In this document: positions 37,886-50,744 of the stretch, piece by piece | Layout: every line of letters starts with the position of its first letter | Numbering within the stretch: position 1 is the stretch's first letter | Source: Paragordius varius | Taxonomy: Eukaryota > Nematomorpha | Direction of reading: 5' to 3' | Assembly: GCA_964247055.1 (NCBI GenBank) | Contig: OZ176059.1 | Coordinates: 2,046,001 to 2,110,000, forward strand | DNA: 64,000 bases | Position numbers and translations under genes: made by a program | Notes under the pieces: generated by a model | What the model was told of the DNA's origin: nothing | Database searches by the model: none | What the model saw: only the letters and a program-made list of their open reading frames with translations

Positions 37886-38309
37886 ATTGTTTTAATTTTC
37901 TAACCAATACATTTATTTGCTAGTTGCATTAGCGATAAAATTATAAAAATGGCAGCAAAAATGTTTGCAAGGAGCTGTTATTACAATTATGCATAAAAAA
38001 TTTTATATAATGCGTTTAAAAGACTAAATAAATCATATTTTTTTTTTCAGCTTAATATAATTATTTTTAAGATTACGAATCGCTCCGGCAAAACTATTAA
38101 TATTATTTCATTCTTTTATTACCAAAAATGCCAGTTATTTGGAAAATTCTAAAGTAATTCACTCAACTTAAAATTTTAGCTAACTAATTTTTATTTACAT
38201 CATTTTTATACAACTAACCTACAATTTATTTTCCAAAATTTTAGAAAAATCTCCTTAAAATCTGGGGTAGAAATATTAAATTTATTTGGATGTTTAAACT
38301 CTGTAATAT

Positions 38310-38845
38310 ATACCGATCGTGTTTTAACTTATCTTCGATTTAAATTGGCTAAATACCTCAGGAAACATTTAATATTTTTAAAACTGAAAAAAATGGTTTT
38401 AATTTAAATATACGCTTTAACCTAATAAAATTATATATAAGCCAAAATATCTAAATAAAATTTAGTGCGGAAAAAAAGGTCCGTATTAAGCTACCTTGAC
38501 GCCATTTTTATTTTACATCATTTTTGATATCGTGTTAATTTGATTCTAAGCCTAAAATTATGTTTACATTTTGACTAAATTCACATTTAATATTGATATA
38601 ATCAGAAAAAGTGGTATAATTTCCATTAATTTTATAATTAGTTAATGCACACATGTATGTTCTTTAATTTTCACCTTTTTGTTTTACCATTTTTTTTCAT
38701 ATTTCGGTTTATTAATATTATATGGCAAACTTTTGCCATTGTTTCAATTTATTTTATATTTTTTGAAATATTAAAATTTAAACATGTCTGGGTATTCAAT
38801 TACCCTAATTTGAATTGAAGGAAAATGAGTGTAAGTGTTAATATA
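38310..38845. repeat. Diverged family B element upstream of ubinuclein
   Basis: Starts near cttcgatttaaattggct, ends near ctgggtattcaattaccc then taatttgaattgaagg. Interior blocks are shared with the 620-3222 cluster (ccatttttattttac, aaacttttgccattg). It ends about 117 bp before the ubinuclein ATG, the same placement seen at QSOX. Confidence 0.55.
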
Positions 38846-38961
38846 ATCTTGTATAAATAACATGTACAGCAAATGATTTAGTTTTACTCCGTATGGTTTT
38901 GCGATACAAACGGTATGATAATTTGAATCGAGAAACACAACTATTTTGATTTGGAATCAAT

Positions 38962-41900
38962 ATGGATAAATTAAAAGAAGAAAATAGTTTGAAGACTATC
39001 AAAACTAAAAGATTTAGCATTCAACTTAATTTATCTAACGATCTTACTTGTCCTGAATTAGATTACCATAAATTACTAAAGCAGAACAAAGATCCACTAG
39101 ATGTATTTATTTTTCTATTAAATATAATCATTATAATTAAGCATTTGGTCAATATCGATTAATATATTTTAATTTTTAAAATATAGATAACTGCTGGAAA
39201 GGAGGATCAGGATGTGATGTTTTGTAGCCGCGAAAAGAAAATTGAAGATGATAAAATTGCCGCCATTGTACAATCTCTCGAATCCAAATATGTATAATAT
39301 ATATTAACATAAAATATTAAGAGATTTTACATTGAGTTTTACAAAAATTAATCATTTTATGGACTAAACAAACATTAATAGGTCATTTTTATCAAAGGTA
39401 CGAGTAATCATGTATAGGTTATTTAATTGAATATGCAAGTGTTTGTTATAGGAATATATTAACTTTAAGATCTTTTTCAATTTTATCGTTTTTACTCGGG
39501 GTTTCCAACACAATGATTTTGCGGGCATCTGAAATATACATTGGAAATATTAGATTTCTAACATAATACTGTAAAATACAATCACAATTAAACTTTTTAT
39601 AATTCATTGCCAGATTTAGAGTTTTCTGGCCACGAAGTATTTCACCCCAGTCACGATCTTTCCATTGTTTTGTTGTAAGGTTACGTTGATTCTAGTCCAT
39701 TTTTATATTATCATTATAAGAAAAGAGTGGTCGACTTCTTCTTTTGCCATCAACATTAATGTTTTCAATAGTTTTTAAAGGGTAGGCGGCATATCTTCTT
39801 TGAATATGCCCTTAGATGTATTACAAAACCAGTGATAAATTTAACACAATTATAGTAGTTATATCACATTATATGTATATATATATATAGGGTAACAAAA
39901 AGACTCACAGAAGTTTGAAACACAAAGTTTATGATTTGATGGATTTGGGTATGGGTTATGATGAAACCGATAGCTTTATTGATAACTCTGAAGCAGTAAA
40001 ATATTTTCACTTGTGAATTTTTTAATTAAAACTCATTTTTTTTATTTTTATAAATATTTCTTAACATGTAAATTAAATAGTTATAATTTTGATTATACGA
40101 GTCTTTTCAAAAAAAATTTTTAATGTCTGTGTGTGTAAGTATATATTATTTTTCTAGCTTAATTATGTATACAATATATCATGCATTGCCAGTTTTACAT
40201 TTAACATTGCCTGATAGAATTTATAACAGCAAAGAGAATTATTATTAACTATGACGATATTTACTTAATATATCATGAAAACAATCAATTCATTTTTACT
40301 CATACTGTAATTTAAGCTAGAAAAAACCATAAAAATCTCACGCCTGCTCCACACACATATTTTATTTGCTTAACATTTTTAAAAACGCTTATATACCATT
40401 TACAATTCAAATTCACCTTTGAACAATATCAATTCAGCCTAAAAACAAATTATCTGGTTTTTATCTATAACTAATTATTAATATGGAATATATCTTTATG
40501 GCTTAGTTTATTGATTTTTCAGTATAATTTTAAACCAAATTTAATTATTTTAAAATATATGAGAATACAGGTAACTTTAATTCTTAAAAAACACATGATA
40601 TATTTTAGGGTGATTTGAATTGTTCAAGGGTCAATTTGAAGTGTAAATGGTATATAAAACCAATCATATGGCTTTTTTTCCTGGACAATGTAAATAATGC
40701 TTCTTCGTTTTCTAGTACGATGAATTGGTACCATCAACCCTGACCACGAAATTGGGTGGATTCTATATAAATTCGGGCGTGCTCGAATTCAAAGAGGTTG
40801 TTGCCTGTTCACCCACGCATACCCGTAGCAGTCCTAGTAGCAATGTTGTAGCTCAAATGCAAAGTTTAGTGGAAAGTAGCACTAATAGTTCTATGAGTAC
40901 CACAAAATCGGCTCCTAAAAGCACTTCTTATCTTAATAAGTCTAAAAAAGACAATTATACTAAGAATGATTTTACTACAGATGAAGTATTAAGTTCATCC
41001 ATATCCCCTGAGAGTAGTTTCCAATCCTCTGATACCGATCATAATTTGTTTGTCGCCGATAAAAGTGATAAAACAGTTGATAAAATGGTCAAAGTTTGTA
41101 ATACCAATAAAGAACCGGAATTGCATGAAACCATACTTGAACAGCACCGGAGCAGTAATGGTATTAAGGCAAAAAAGAAGTTGCATCATAAAAACCTTAA
41201 AAAACCAAATATTCGCCGGCTTCATCCAAAATCGGCCCATGATAATGCCGCCGCCGGAAATAGTAATCAAATTCCTACCAATAGTTCATTTAACTCTAGT
41301 ATATTATTAAGTAATGAAGATGCCAGTTTTGTACAAGAAAATAATGACGAAAAAGTAACGACATTACCGTTTAAGAATAATTCCAACAAAAAAGATGACT
41401 TTAAAACGACAGAAGTGGGGCCAAACGTATCTAATAAACCTCTGAAAGAACAAGAAATTGGTTCCACACCCCTTTTAACTGCCAATACATCTGTAAAGGT
41501 AAACTTTACATAGTAAATATTTTAATTACAAAGCCGAAACTAAAAACATTTTTTAGGGATAACATTTTTTTGTGAACCTTGGGTTTTTCATTAGAATTTA
41601 TCGTTTTAGGTTATAAAATAAGGAATAAAGATATGTAAATTGGTAACACGCTTCCCCTTATAATTTGACAATCGTAATCATAGGGGATATAGATAAAATT
41701 AAGGATCAAATATGGCTTTTTAATAAAAAAATATAATACGTACTCCTATGATTATGTAAAAGTATAAATATATACAATATAACCGAATTATCTTTTTTTA
41801 ATTATTTAAGGATGCGGTGGTATCTCTGTAAAATCATTGAATTTTGTTTTTATCCCTCTCAACTTTTTAGTTAGATATATTATGTTATTTTGAATAATCT

Positions 41901-42062
41901 ATTTTTTTTGCCTCAAATTGATACAGATGGATCCAAAAGAATTATCAATGCCCCAAAATGCAATCATTAAAAACAAAATTCCAAACAATATAGAAACTTT
42001 TGTACCTAATGACTTACCTTCCTCATTATCAAAATTAATGAAATTCGGTATACCTTTTTTTG

Positions 42063-42093
<31 letters not shown>

Positions 42094-45000
42094 AATCAAG
42101 ATGATTTTAAAAATTTTGCTAGTTTCGCTTGTTTCTTACGAACATTTTTTTAATATATATTTTTATGTTTTTAGATTTACCATCTTCTGTAATAGCCATT
42201 ATTGAGAATGTTATTAAGGTAAATATTTATCGATATTTGTGTTTCCAATTATTGCTTAATTATTGTAAAGTATTCATAAGATTTTTTAATACCTAATTTT
42301 GTGTTTAGCTTGGCAATGAAATATTGACAAAAAATCCATATAAGGTTAACAAAAATAATAACGAAAATTTATCCCCCCATACATATACCGATAATTATGA
42401 AAAAATATCGAACCATATCTTCTCCAATACTGATTTCAAGGGCACCATTCAACAATTATCAAAAATGCTAAAAAATAAGCCCTTGTTTCCTAATTCCAAT
42501 ATGAGAGATTTTACATCTCTCCTGTGTGATGTTCTTTATGACACTATTTTTGCCCACGCTTACAAAGATGATGCTGTTGGGAATAGTTTGGACGAAAATT
42601 TTATGTCCCATAAACTTAAAAGTCATATAAAACAATTATTGGACGGCCACGCAAGGTAATACACTACCGTTTGAACTAAATTTATGCGTTGATGAATCAT
42701 TTTACGATTTTATTATAACACATTATATATATAATGATCGTGTTTAAGATACTTTTGAATACAATGCCTTTTTAAAATACATTGTTTATTATTTTACTTA
42801 ACGATCTCCTAATACATAATTTTGGGGAATTTAAATATAAGATGGCATCAAAAGATTGTATTAACCTAAAGTTGGCATAAAGCTTATAATTTTTTTGCTA
42901 TATATATATGTATGTGTGTGTATGTAAATATTTCATTTACGTTTATAGCTTAACCAATAATTTTAAGTCGCCGCCAAAGATATTGGCTGAAAAAGAATTG
43001 GATGGTTCCTTAACTACTTATGTTACACCTAATAATATACCTGTTTCGCCTCAAAATCAACCTCCCCTATCAAATTGTTTGATTTCACGCTCAAATAATA
43101 TAAATTATACTGTTGCCAATAATATTGAAACTCAAACGGAGACAAATTTAGTAACTACAATAAATAAATTAGGAGGCGGTGATTACATATCACCATTAAT
43201 TAGGAATTCTAAATCAAATATGTTTCCATCAAATCAGCCTAACAATCCGAAAAAAACTGCGAAACGAAAATTAGAAAATCTCACGTCCATATCTCCACCA
43301 TCAACCCTTTCTTTGAATCCTGCAACACCCATAGCAACAGGTCAAAAACATAGAATAACAATTTCACAAAACGTATCAGGAGGTATTCCTACAAAAAAAC
43401 TTAAACATGATTTGAATGTTATCCACAAGACGGCAGTCTCTCTAAAAGAAATAAAAATTGAACCTGCTACGCTTACCAACAACAGTTTTAGTAATAATAA
43501 TAATAATACCAATGTAATCGAACATTTGGGGAAATCCATTATTAACTCAAATTTACCTAAAAATATAAATAAAAACATAAATATACGCAATAGGGATAAA
43601 GCTAAACGCAAATCAAACGTCGACAAAAATCAAAATGTAGTTACCAATAAAAATAGCAATAGTTATACAATCGTCTGCCATTCAACGCCATTGCCGAAAT
43701 CATCGTCTGACTATGCTATATATCATACGGCCAATAATTTCACATCACCGATTGTTTGTAAAGTAATTTATATTTATACTTATTAGTTTAGTTTTTTTGT
43801 ATGAAATAAGAAATAATGTAATAAAGATTTTTTGCTGGTCTGATTCAATTTCCAGTTTCAGTCATTGAAGGAAGAATATATGCTAAATATACGTCTATCT
43901 AAATAATGAAAAATTTGGAAAAAAAAATTACAAGTTATATTGTATTTGTAAATTTACAATTTTATTTACTAATTAACCAATGCAGCTTGTCGAATTTTTT
44001 GAATCAAAACGCGGCCCACGAAACCAAGTGTTGGACATTTCTGTGTTAAATCATAAACTAAATATTAAATGAAGAAAATTACTTTTGTGCCATCAGCTCC
44101 ATAAATTATATAATTATCTAAAAATATATATATTAATACTATTGGTAACTTAAACTAAAATCAATAATACGTTCACTACGACATGATTTTTTGAAAATAC
44201 TTTTTGAATGCTATCAAATTAAATTATTTTTTTGCCACCGTTTTTTGCGTAAAATAGACGATACCGGATATGAAAGAATTCAAGACTATGATTGTGTTTT
44301 TAAAACTAATCAAAATTTAAATACAAAAGTTATAGAATTACTTTTTTCCAAAAATAAAATTTAATATAAATTGGTATTCGATTCATGAAATAAACCATTA
44401 TGCAATATTTATGATAAAATTTAATTTTAACGTTCATGTTTAACATTTTTATGGCATCCATTGACTGATCATTACCTTAGTGATTTTGTAAGCAGTTAGA
44501 CCGGCTTTAATATTTTCAAATATGCGAAAAAGCCCAATATATATTTATTATATTTAGTCAACAATGCCAATGTCAATTGACACGACGAAAACCGTCACAC
44601 CACCATCTAAATATCCTAATAATCAATATAACCCACAACACCCTGTCAGCCCTATAATTTCTAACAAGGATAATCATCGTATACAATCTACTGTTGTTGA
44701 AACGACTGTAATGCCGACTCAAACCACACAACCTAATTCAAATGTGTTAACACAACTCTTTAATTCTCCCGTATTGTTTCCCTTTTTATTGGCTCAACAA
44801 AATAGCAGCTCAGAGCCACGGCCTACCACCAACAACAATAATATTGTTAATTTTTCAACACCTCAACAACAGCAGGCATCAGTATTATTAACAGATCCTA
44901 GTCAACATAAATTAACTCCTCCTCCTATGTTTCCATTCCCATTCCCAGGGCCTGACATGTTTCTTATGAAAAATGTTTTAGCTTCTCAACAGCAAGGAGG

Positions 45001-45946
45001 TATAAATGCATCTACTTTTTTTGACAGCGAAATTCATCACAAATTTTTGTTGGATATGGCGACGCATGCTGCGTCAAATGGAATTAATTTTGATGAACAA
45101 GCCTTACTCCTTGCCCTCATGAACGTTACTTCCGAAATGAACAAAAGCTTTACTAACAACCCAAACAATAATAATTTTGTTAACGACTTTGGAAACAAAA
45201 ATTTACCACCCTTAGATCAATTTAATAAAACTAGCCCTATTTATAATGACTCGACTGTAAAATCCAATGTCAACACCTTTAATTATAACAATAATAATAA
45301 CGCCAAAGTTGGAACAGCAAATGCATTATCAAACACAAATATTAATGTGGACAAAATTTCCCCCAAAACAAAAACCAACACCATTACTCATCGAACTACC
45401 CATAAGATGAATAAAACCAATATAATCACAAACACAAGTATGGTCAAAAACCCAACAAATTTAATTCCGAATACGAAAACAACTTCATATATGTTACCCA
45501 AAACCGCTAAAGTACCCGAAACGGACAACGTTATATTTCCCGGGTTCATGGACAGTTTTAACCACCCTTCACTATTTTCACCGACGACCAAAGTTGTTGA
45601 TAAAAAACAGTCCTCCACACCCCTTTATAATCAAGATCATAATAATGCCCATAGCAAAGATAAAAAAGATGATAATTCTCTTTTTTCTGCTTTCATAGTT
45701 GATACTATCCGTAAAGGTTTTCAACAATCTGAACAACCAAATTATCATAGTTTGACACCATCTCCCTCCAAGAGTAATGCTAAATTAACACAAAATAATG
45801 TCGTCACTTCAAAGAATATGTCGACAAGCAAAAACAATGCAATAGGTAGTACTGCAGCATTCTCCGTTAGCCACCCGAGTATTAATACGCTAAATTTATT
45901 AACATCAACCACACCAATACATGATACAATTACATTGGATGATTGA
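38962..45946 (+). CDS. Ubn: Ubinuclein (HIRA-complex subunit)
   Basis: Subunit of the HIRA chaperone complex, which deposits histone H3.3 outside S phase. Supported exons: 38962-39102, 39187-39291, 39891-39995, 40716-41498, 41927-42047, 42175-42218, 42309-42655, 42949-43762 (or ending 43757), then a final exon 44558-45946. All are phase-matched up to 43762. The Hpc2-related domain is diagnostic: [18 protein letters not shown] (about 100-117) continuing as [20 protein letters not shown] across the next junction. Exons 5-7 hold the middle domain ([12 protein letters not shown] and [15 protein letters not shown]). Between 43763 and 44557 further coding-like pieces match the ubinuclein middle domain but their junctions are unresolved (listed separately). 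The last 460 residues are Asn/Thr/Pro-rich and low complexity. Joining 43762 directly to 44558 would give about 1282 aa; the true protein is probably longer. Confidence 0.92.
39292..39890. mobile_element. LINE C-terminal fragment in ubinuclein intron 2
   Basis: On the minus strand from 39811 to about 39598 a frame reads [16 protein letters not shown], then [20 protein letters not shown], a stop, then [18 protein letters not shown]. This is the C-terminal signature of non-LTR reverse-transcriptase proteins (GHIxR..., GKRxxGRPxxRW...D, DRxxW). The 5' part is absent, the usual 5'-truncation of LINEs. At 39497-39525 a hAT-end-like ggggtttccaacacaa...tgcgggc lies at the other side of the fragment. 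Confidence 0.72.
40394..40651. mobile_element. Family A MITE, copy 7, in ubinuclein intron 3
   Basis: Begins accatttacaattcaaattc, ends gtgtaaatggt. Arms and core match the other copies. It ends 64 nt before the acceptor of the Hpc2-domain exon at 40716. The rest of intron 3 (39996-40393) is AT-rich with no feature. Confidence 0.8.
43763..44557 (+). other. Unresolved ubinuclein middle-domain exons
   Basis: Three coding-like pieces lie here. 43986-44027 encodes [14 protein letters not shown] with good gcag acceptor and caa/gtgttgg donor, corresponding to the GPRKKF stretch of vertebrate ubinucleins. 44170-44328 encodes [20 protein letters not shown] and a charged tail, corresponding to the IRTLLCNLVEIKL helix. 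44431-44487 encodes [14 protein letters not shown], corresponding to KPLWPKGWM, with donor ttt/gtaagc in phase 0 with the last exon. The second and third pieces have no AG between the upstream in-frame stop and the homology, so no standard acceptor can be assigned. A short piece 43856-43892 may be another exon. Confidence 0.55.
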
Positions 45947-46601
45947 GAGAATTTTTTATCCAAATTATACATATGTTATGTTGACATAAAAAAATTATAT
46001 AATATATATAATTTATTGTTGTTTTTTTTTTGTTTAATTATGGTTAATATGTAATCCAATGATATATATATGTATTGTTAATAATAACATGAAATAATTG
46101 ATATTTTATATATTATAGCAATTGGTAAATATATGATTGAAGAAGGCGTGATGATATAGTAGGTGTAGGGCGCCGGACTCTCACACTGCGTGCCAGAGTT
46201 CGAATACCCCGGAACTACGCGATTTTTCCATCATTATTGTGGAAGGCGAGTGTTAAATTTACAAGTCCTGATACAATTTAAGTCCTTACCCTTTAATAAA
46301 AAAAGAAAAAAGAGACTTTAAACTGTATTTTTTTATTTTTATGAATATTTGATTAAAACACATGGGGCCAAATTAGAAAATTGGAGATAGATATATTAAC
46401 ATATACCATTGTTTATAGGGTTTAAGTAAAACGATGTAACTTTATTTACATGAATATAGAAATGTTTTTGTACTAATCGATAACTCAAAGAATCAACACA
46501 TATAAATATTCACCCTAGAACAATTAGATTCACCCTAAAATAAATTATATGTTTTTTAATTTTATGTGCGCCATTAATGTCACGATTTCTAAATCCATTA
46601 T
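45947..46601. other. 3' flank of ubinuclein with SINE candidate
   Basis: AT-rich 3' flank. Contains the tRNA-like element described separately and, at about 46508-46552, a truncated family A arm (ttcaccctagaacaa... aaataaattatatg) lacking the other half. Confidence 0.5.
46145..46313 (+). mobile_element. tRNA-derived SINE or tRNA pseudogene
   Basis: A GC-richer island of about 80 bp. It has an A-box-like tgatatagtagg (46151) and a B-box-like agttcgaatacc (46198), with terminal gcgtgat...actacgc pairing at six of seven positions. The anticodon arm is around ctcacac (a Val-CAC-like loop) but its stem does not pair, so I do not call a functional tRNA. A unique segment and an A-rich tail (about 46295-46312) follow, as in tRNA-derived SINEs. 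Confidence 0.5.
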
Positions 46602-49151
46602 GGGTGAGGTAATAAAAAAAGACACTTAACTTGTAAGTCAAGCGTGCGAGTTGAGCAAGTTTCCTTAGGTCTGCAAATGAACACTTGAAGATCGTGATAA
46701 AAAATACTTAAGTCAAGTGTTATGAATGTAATATTTTTGCCACCCAATTAAAATTTTACAAAAACTCTATAGATCATTTTCTTCCAAAATTTATGAAATA
46801 AGGCAAAAAAGATAAACAATCAATACAATATGCATTTATTAAAGTTTTTCAAGCTCAATGGCGCGTATGCTAAAATTATAATATAGATTTTTCTAAATAT
46901 TGCGCCTGGTAACTAAAATTAGTTGAAACCATTCGCTTGTAAAACACTCTCTATTATTTTACCACACTACTTATTTTGTTAGTCTATTTTAATGTGACCA
47001 GATATTTTTAACCTTGAGGCAGTACAAAATTAAAACATACTTTGCTGTTTTTACACCATCGATGTGGTATATAACACAGTTCACAAAACATATCCAGAAG
47101 AAACAAAATATGATAGGAAAATATCAGGATTATCATGGTGCTTTTGGTTAACGTTTATTATTAAAGAAAGTTATTTACACTTTGCTCCGCGTAAAATTGC
47201 AAAAGGTGCGCAATTTCATAAATATTTACTGGTGAAAACTCAATACTTTATATCAAAAAATATCACTAAAATATAACATAAACTACATATAAAAAGCAAT
47301 ACAATAGTTTTAAAATTTTGAATTGTTATTTGGGCTCTGAAGTCCCATATTTTTTCGCTCTTTTAAAACACCTGTTGTCTTAAAAAACGCAAAAATCCGA
47401 CATTGTGCAATTATTTCAATAAATGATAAATTTTGATATCAAATATAATTTTTTGAAAATGCATACTTTCAAAAATTTAATTTTTGGCATAATTTTGTTG
47501 AAACGTACTTCGTACTATTTTGAGGACGATGGAAACGATATAAACGGTTGTGTTATACCATTTATTATAATTCGATAATGCTAAACATTTTTCTCAGAAT
47601 TTCGCTTAGAATATTCGTTTGTTTCCAAATTTATGTTAAATAAAAATTGTGTTTTTTTAGAAAAATTCACCGAAATCAAGCAAACAAACCTTTAAATTAA
47701 AATTCTCAACCTATAGTAATGTTAATCATTATCAAATTATTGAGAAAAAGGGTTTTATTATATCTTAAAGCGTTATACCGTTCCCATCATGCTTTAAAAT
47801 GGTTTGAAGTATGCTTCAACAAAATATCTCAAATTTGTCTATGCCAAAAACAGAAAACTAATAAAAATTAAAGTTTGGGAAAAAAATTAAGTAATAACAT
47901 ACCTCCCACCTAATGAGTATGGAAACGTAAAAAGGTTATTTCGAAATCATATGCCATATATAATTTAAATAATAATTACGGGATAACAATATATATATAA
48001 TTTTCCGTTTGATAATTATATCATAAAATGAACTTTTTAAACTGGATAAAACATTTAAAAATATCATAAATTAATGCTAATTTCGTAAGCCCTGTGCGAA
48101 AGAGCCATTAGCCTGAATTTTAGGGTGGAGTCCGAGATTTATAGTTTCGCCCCCGAGCGAAAGTCTGCAATAAAAGCGGAGTGACCGATCCAAAATCCAA
48201 ATTTATGTATAATTCGAGCAGAAATAAAATATTAACCATTTAAAAATAGGCCAATCTTAGTTTTTTACCCCAAAATGAACCATTTTTTTACAAATTATGG
48301 GGTTATATTTACAGAGGGTACTATATCAAAAAAATAATTTTTCTTATGAATAGATAAAAGATAATTAATATATATTCATAAATAATTATATTTTTTCAAA
48401 TTTTAAAAAGCGGTACCCGTACTTTTTAAATACTGATTTTTTTAAATATAACACATTGTTTCAAACTCCAAAGTATAGAATAGAGATGTATATTGATAAC
48501 AATCAATTATGTATTTTACGATTGCTATTATATAATTTTAATAGGATAAATTAAGGTTTGAAAAAGTATGGTTGTCTTTTGGAAAAAAAATTTTGTCTTT
48601 ATATTTTTAATTTTTGTCCGTATAATTTCAATTTTCACTGTAACTCTTTACACGTTAAATGGTAAAGTATCCTTTAGCGTTTAATATAATACGGAGTAAA
48701 ATTTTAAAAAAGATCTTTATTATTAATTTTAAGATATTTTTGTGATTCAGATTTTTACGGGTTGTCGGAATTGATAACTTTAGCATATTTTAGCATTGTT
48801 CTAAAATATAAACAGAGTTCTTCTAAAAGTATCCACTTAATTTGAATAGGTTAATTAGCTAACAATTATCAAATAAACATACATAACAAAGCGGTTTAAT
48901 TACATATAAAACCTAAATTAAAAATAGTTTCCAATATAATTTTATCCATATTTTAAAATCAGTCAAGTGTGCCCTACACCACACTTGCAAAATCTTGAAG
49001 TGTTATTGGATCATATGATTTTTTTTCACCTCCGAATCGAGTTTTCTTGCTTGACTTAGGTCGTCTAATGTTAAATTTTTTTCATCACATGAAAGCAAGC
49101 CATGACTTGAAAAACTTGCAAAGTCAAAAAATAATTTTTATCACTCCACCC
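46602..49151. mobile_element. 2.55 kb DNA transposon-like element with GGGTG termini
   Basis: The left end gggtgaggtaataaaaa... and the right end ...tttttatcactccaccc are inverted, and each is followed inward by repeats of acttgac/cttgcaag-type motifs over about 200 bp. The bases tat flank both sides, compatible with a 3 bp target duplication as in PIF/Harbinger elements. Near the left end is the IQYAFIKV block shared with 37606-37800. The interior (47000-48900) has no intact transposase. A family D half-element sits at about 48470-48641, and a GC-rich hairpin-bearing patch at about 48080-48190 contains tttcgcccccgagcgaaa. The element looks old and broken. Confidence 0.6.
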
Positions 49152-50744
49152 TATAAATATTTATTATTGGGCATCAATTATTGTATAATTATCATTTATT
49201 GTGTATATATCAAATAATTATTAATATATGTATTGTATATAAAATAGTAACAATATTTGTATAATTAAATATTAATATATATATAAATATATTTAAATTT
49301 GTAACATTTCATAAGTCAGCTGGGACACGTTCAATAATAAATTATGTATAATTATTATACTGGGCACATAAATTTTTTAAAATAAACACCTAATTAAATA
49401 TATTCATTTTGTTCATAAAAATGGTAAAGCACATGAAAAATGATAGGTGTTGGAAAAATAATACTGTCAAATAAAAAAGATTGGAAAAAAAATTTGCGAC
49501 ATGTATTCATAAAAAATAAATTAAAATTTAATAAATATTATATTATACCTAATATTAAAATATATAAAATCAATCATCAATTTAACAATTATTGAACATT
49601 TATTTATACGTATGTAAAAGTATCAATTGCGACATATATGATATTATAGGTTATAAAAATAAATGCAGTTTTTGTCGTCATGCAATCAAATTTTTTGCAA
49701 TAACCTTTTTATACCTTTTTTACTAGTTTGGTAGAAAAATAGAAGTTTTGACACTTCTCAGTTTTTTGAGGACAAAAAAAATTGTCAAATTAAAAATTGG
49801 ATAAGAAATGCATTATTTTTGGGTATTCACTCAGTAGGGTATAGGTATCATTAAATGCATGGCAATCTTAAATACCATAATAAAAAGAGGGGGCATGGAA
49901 AATGTATAAAACAATGTAGCAAAAGAAAATATAAAAATTATAAATTCTTGCAAATATGGATGCGATCGATTGACCAGTTTCTAAAAAAAACTGAGGGCGG
50001 CGCTAAAACGCATTAGTAAAACTTTTAATACTGTTTTTTTGTTGATGGTGGTTAGGTACATAGTTATAACGGTAAGTAAGGGAGTAAGGTTAAATTTTAA
50101 TTCTGTTTGAGTTACCAAAATTAAAAATTGGACTCTTTTAAATATTATAATAATATTATTATAATTGATTTTTATATGGAGACAAAACGAAACCATATCA
50201 AATTAAAAGTAATAATTACAAATACTCAATCGACAAAAAATAAAAAATAGTTAAAATTCATAATACTGATATCCGATACATATTTTGTAGTGTAATAATA
50301 CTTTTGGAAAAAAACAGAATGATATTATAATACTTTTGTAGGGTGCGAAAAATAATTTGGTAAAAAATAATAATTGCAATAATTATAATTTACAACACAT
50401 ACATAAATCTAAGTTTTAGGGTTAAAATAAATTTCAATTTCCCCGCTTTCTTTATTTATAAATAGCTATAGCTTCGTTGCCAGTTAATTTTATTAGACAA
50501 TAATTATATATAATTTTTTAATGAATGTCCAGATACGTACATATGTTTGTGATATATTTCTATATTTTGTCCCCAAAGTTGCATTGTTAAGTATAAAAAG
50601 TTTGGGTTGTCTCTTTTTGAACCTTTCTCCTAGTTTTACTCAATGAATTTCACTTCACATTCTACACATCAATCCATCTCGTGGAAGTGTAAAAAGAATG
50701 GTCGAATAAAACTATATACGCCCCTCTATAATTTAATGAGTTCT
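49152..50744. other. Convergent intergenic region, 3' flank of HR4
   Basis: AT-rich. No gene could be supported. Open frames near 49981-50196 are on the antisense side of a low-complexity stretch and match nothing I recognise. No repeat family member was identified beyond short TA tracts. Confidence 0.45.

Noticed and set aside
41050-41310. Alternate-frame open frames inside ubinuclein exon 4
   Set aside because: They overlap a strongly supported coding exon in another frame and have no homology.
46145-46225. Functional tRNA gene
   Set aside because: Anticodon and T stems do not pair well enough. The A/B boxes alone fit a SINE head or pseudogene better.
47064-47276. 70-codon frame inside the 2.55 kb element as a gene
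   Set aside because: No homology recognised and no splice context. It is more likely a chance or remnant frame in a degraded transposon.
49981-50196. Hydrophobic minus-strand open frame as a small membrane protein
   Set aside because: Composition is what AT-rich antisense sequence gives, and there is no homology, signal or splice evidence.
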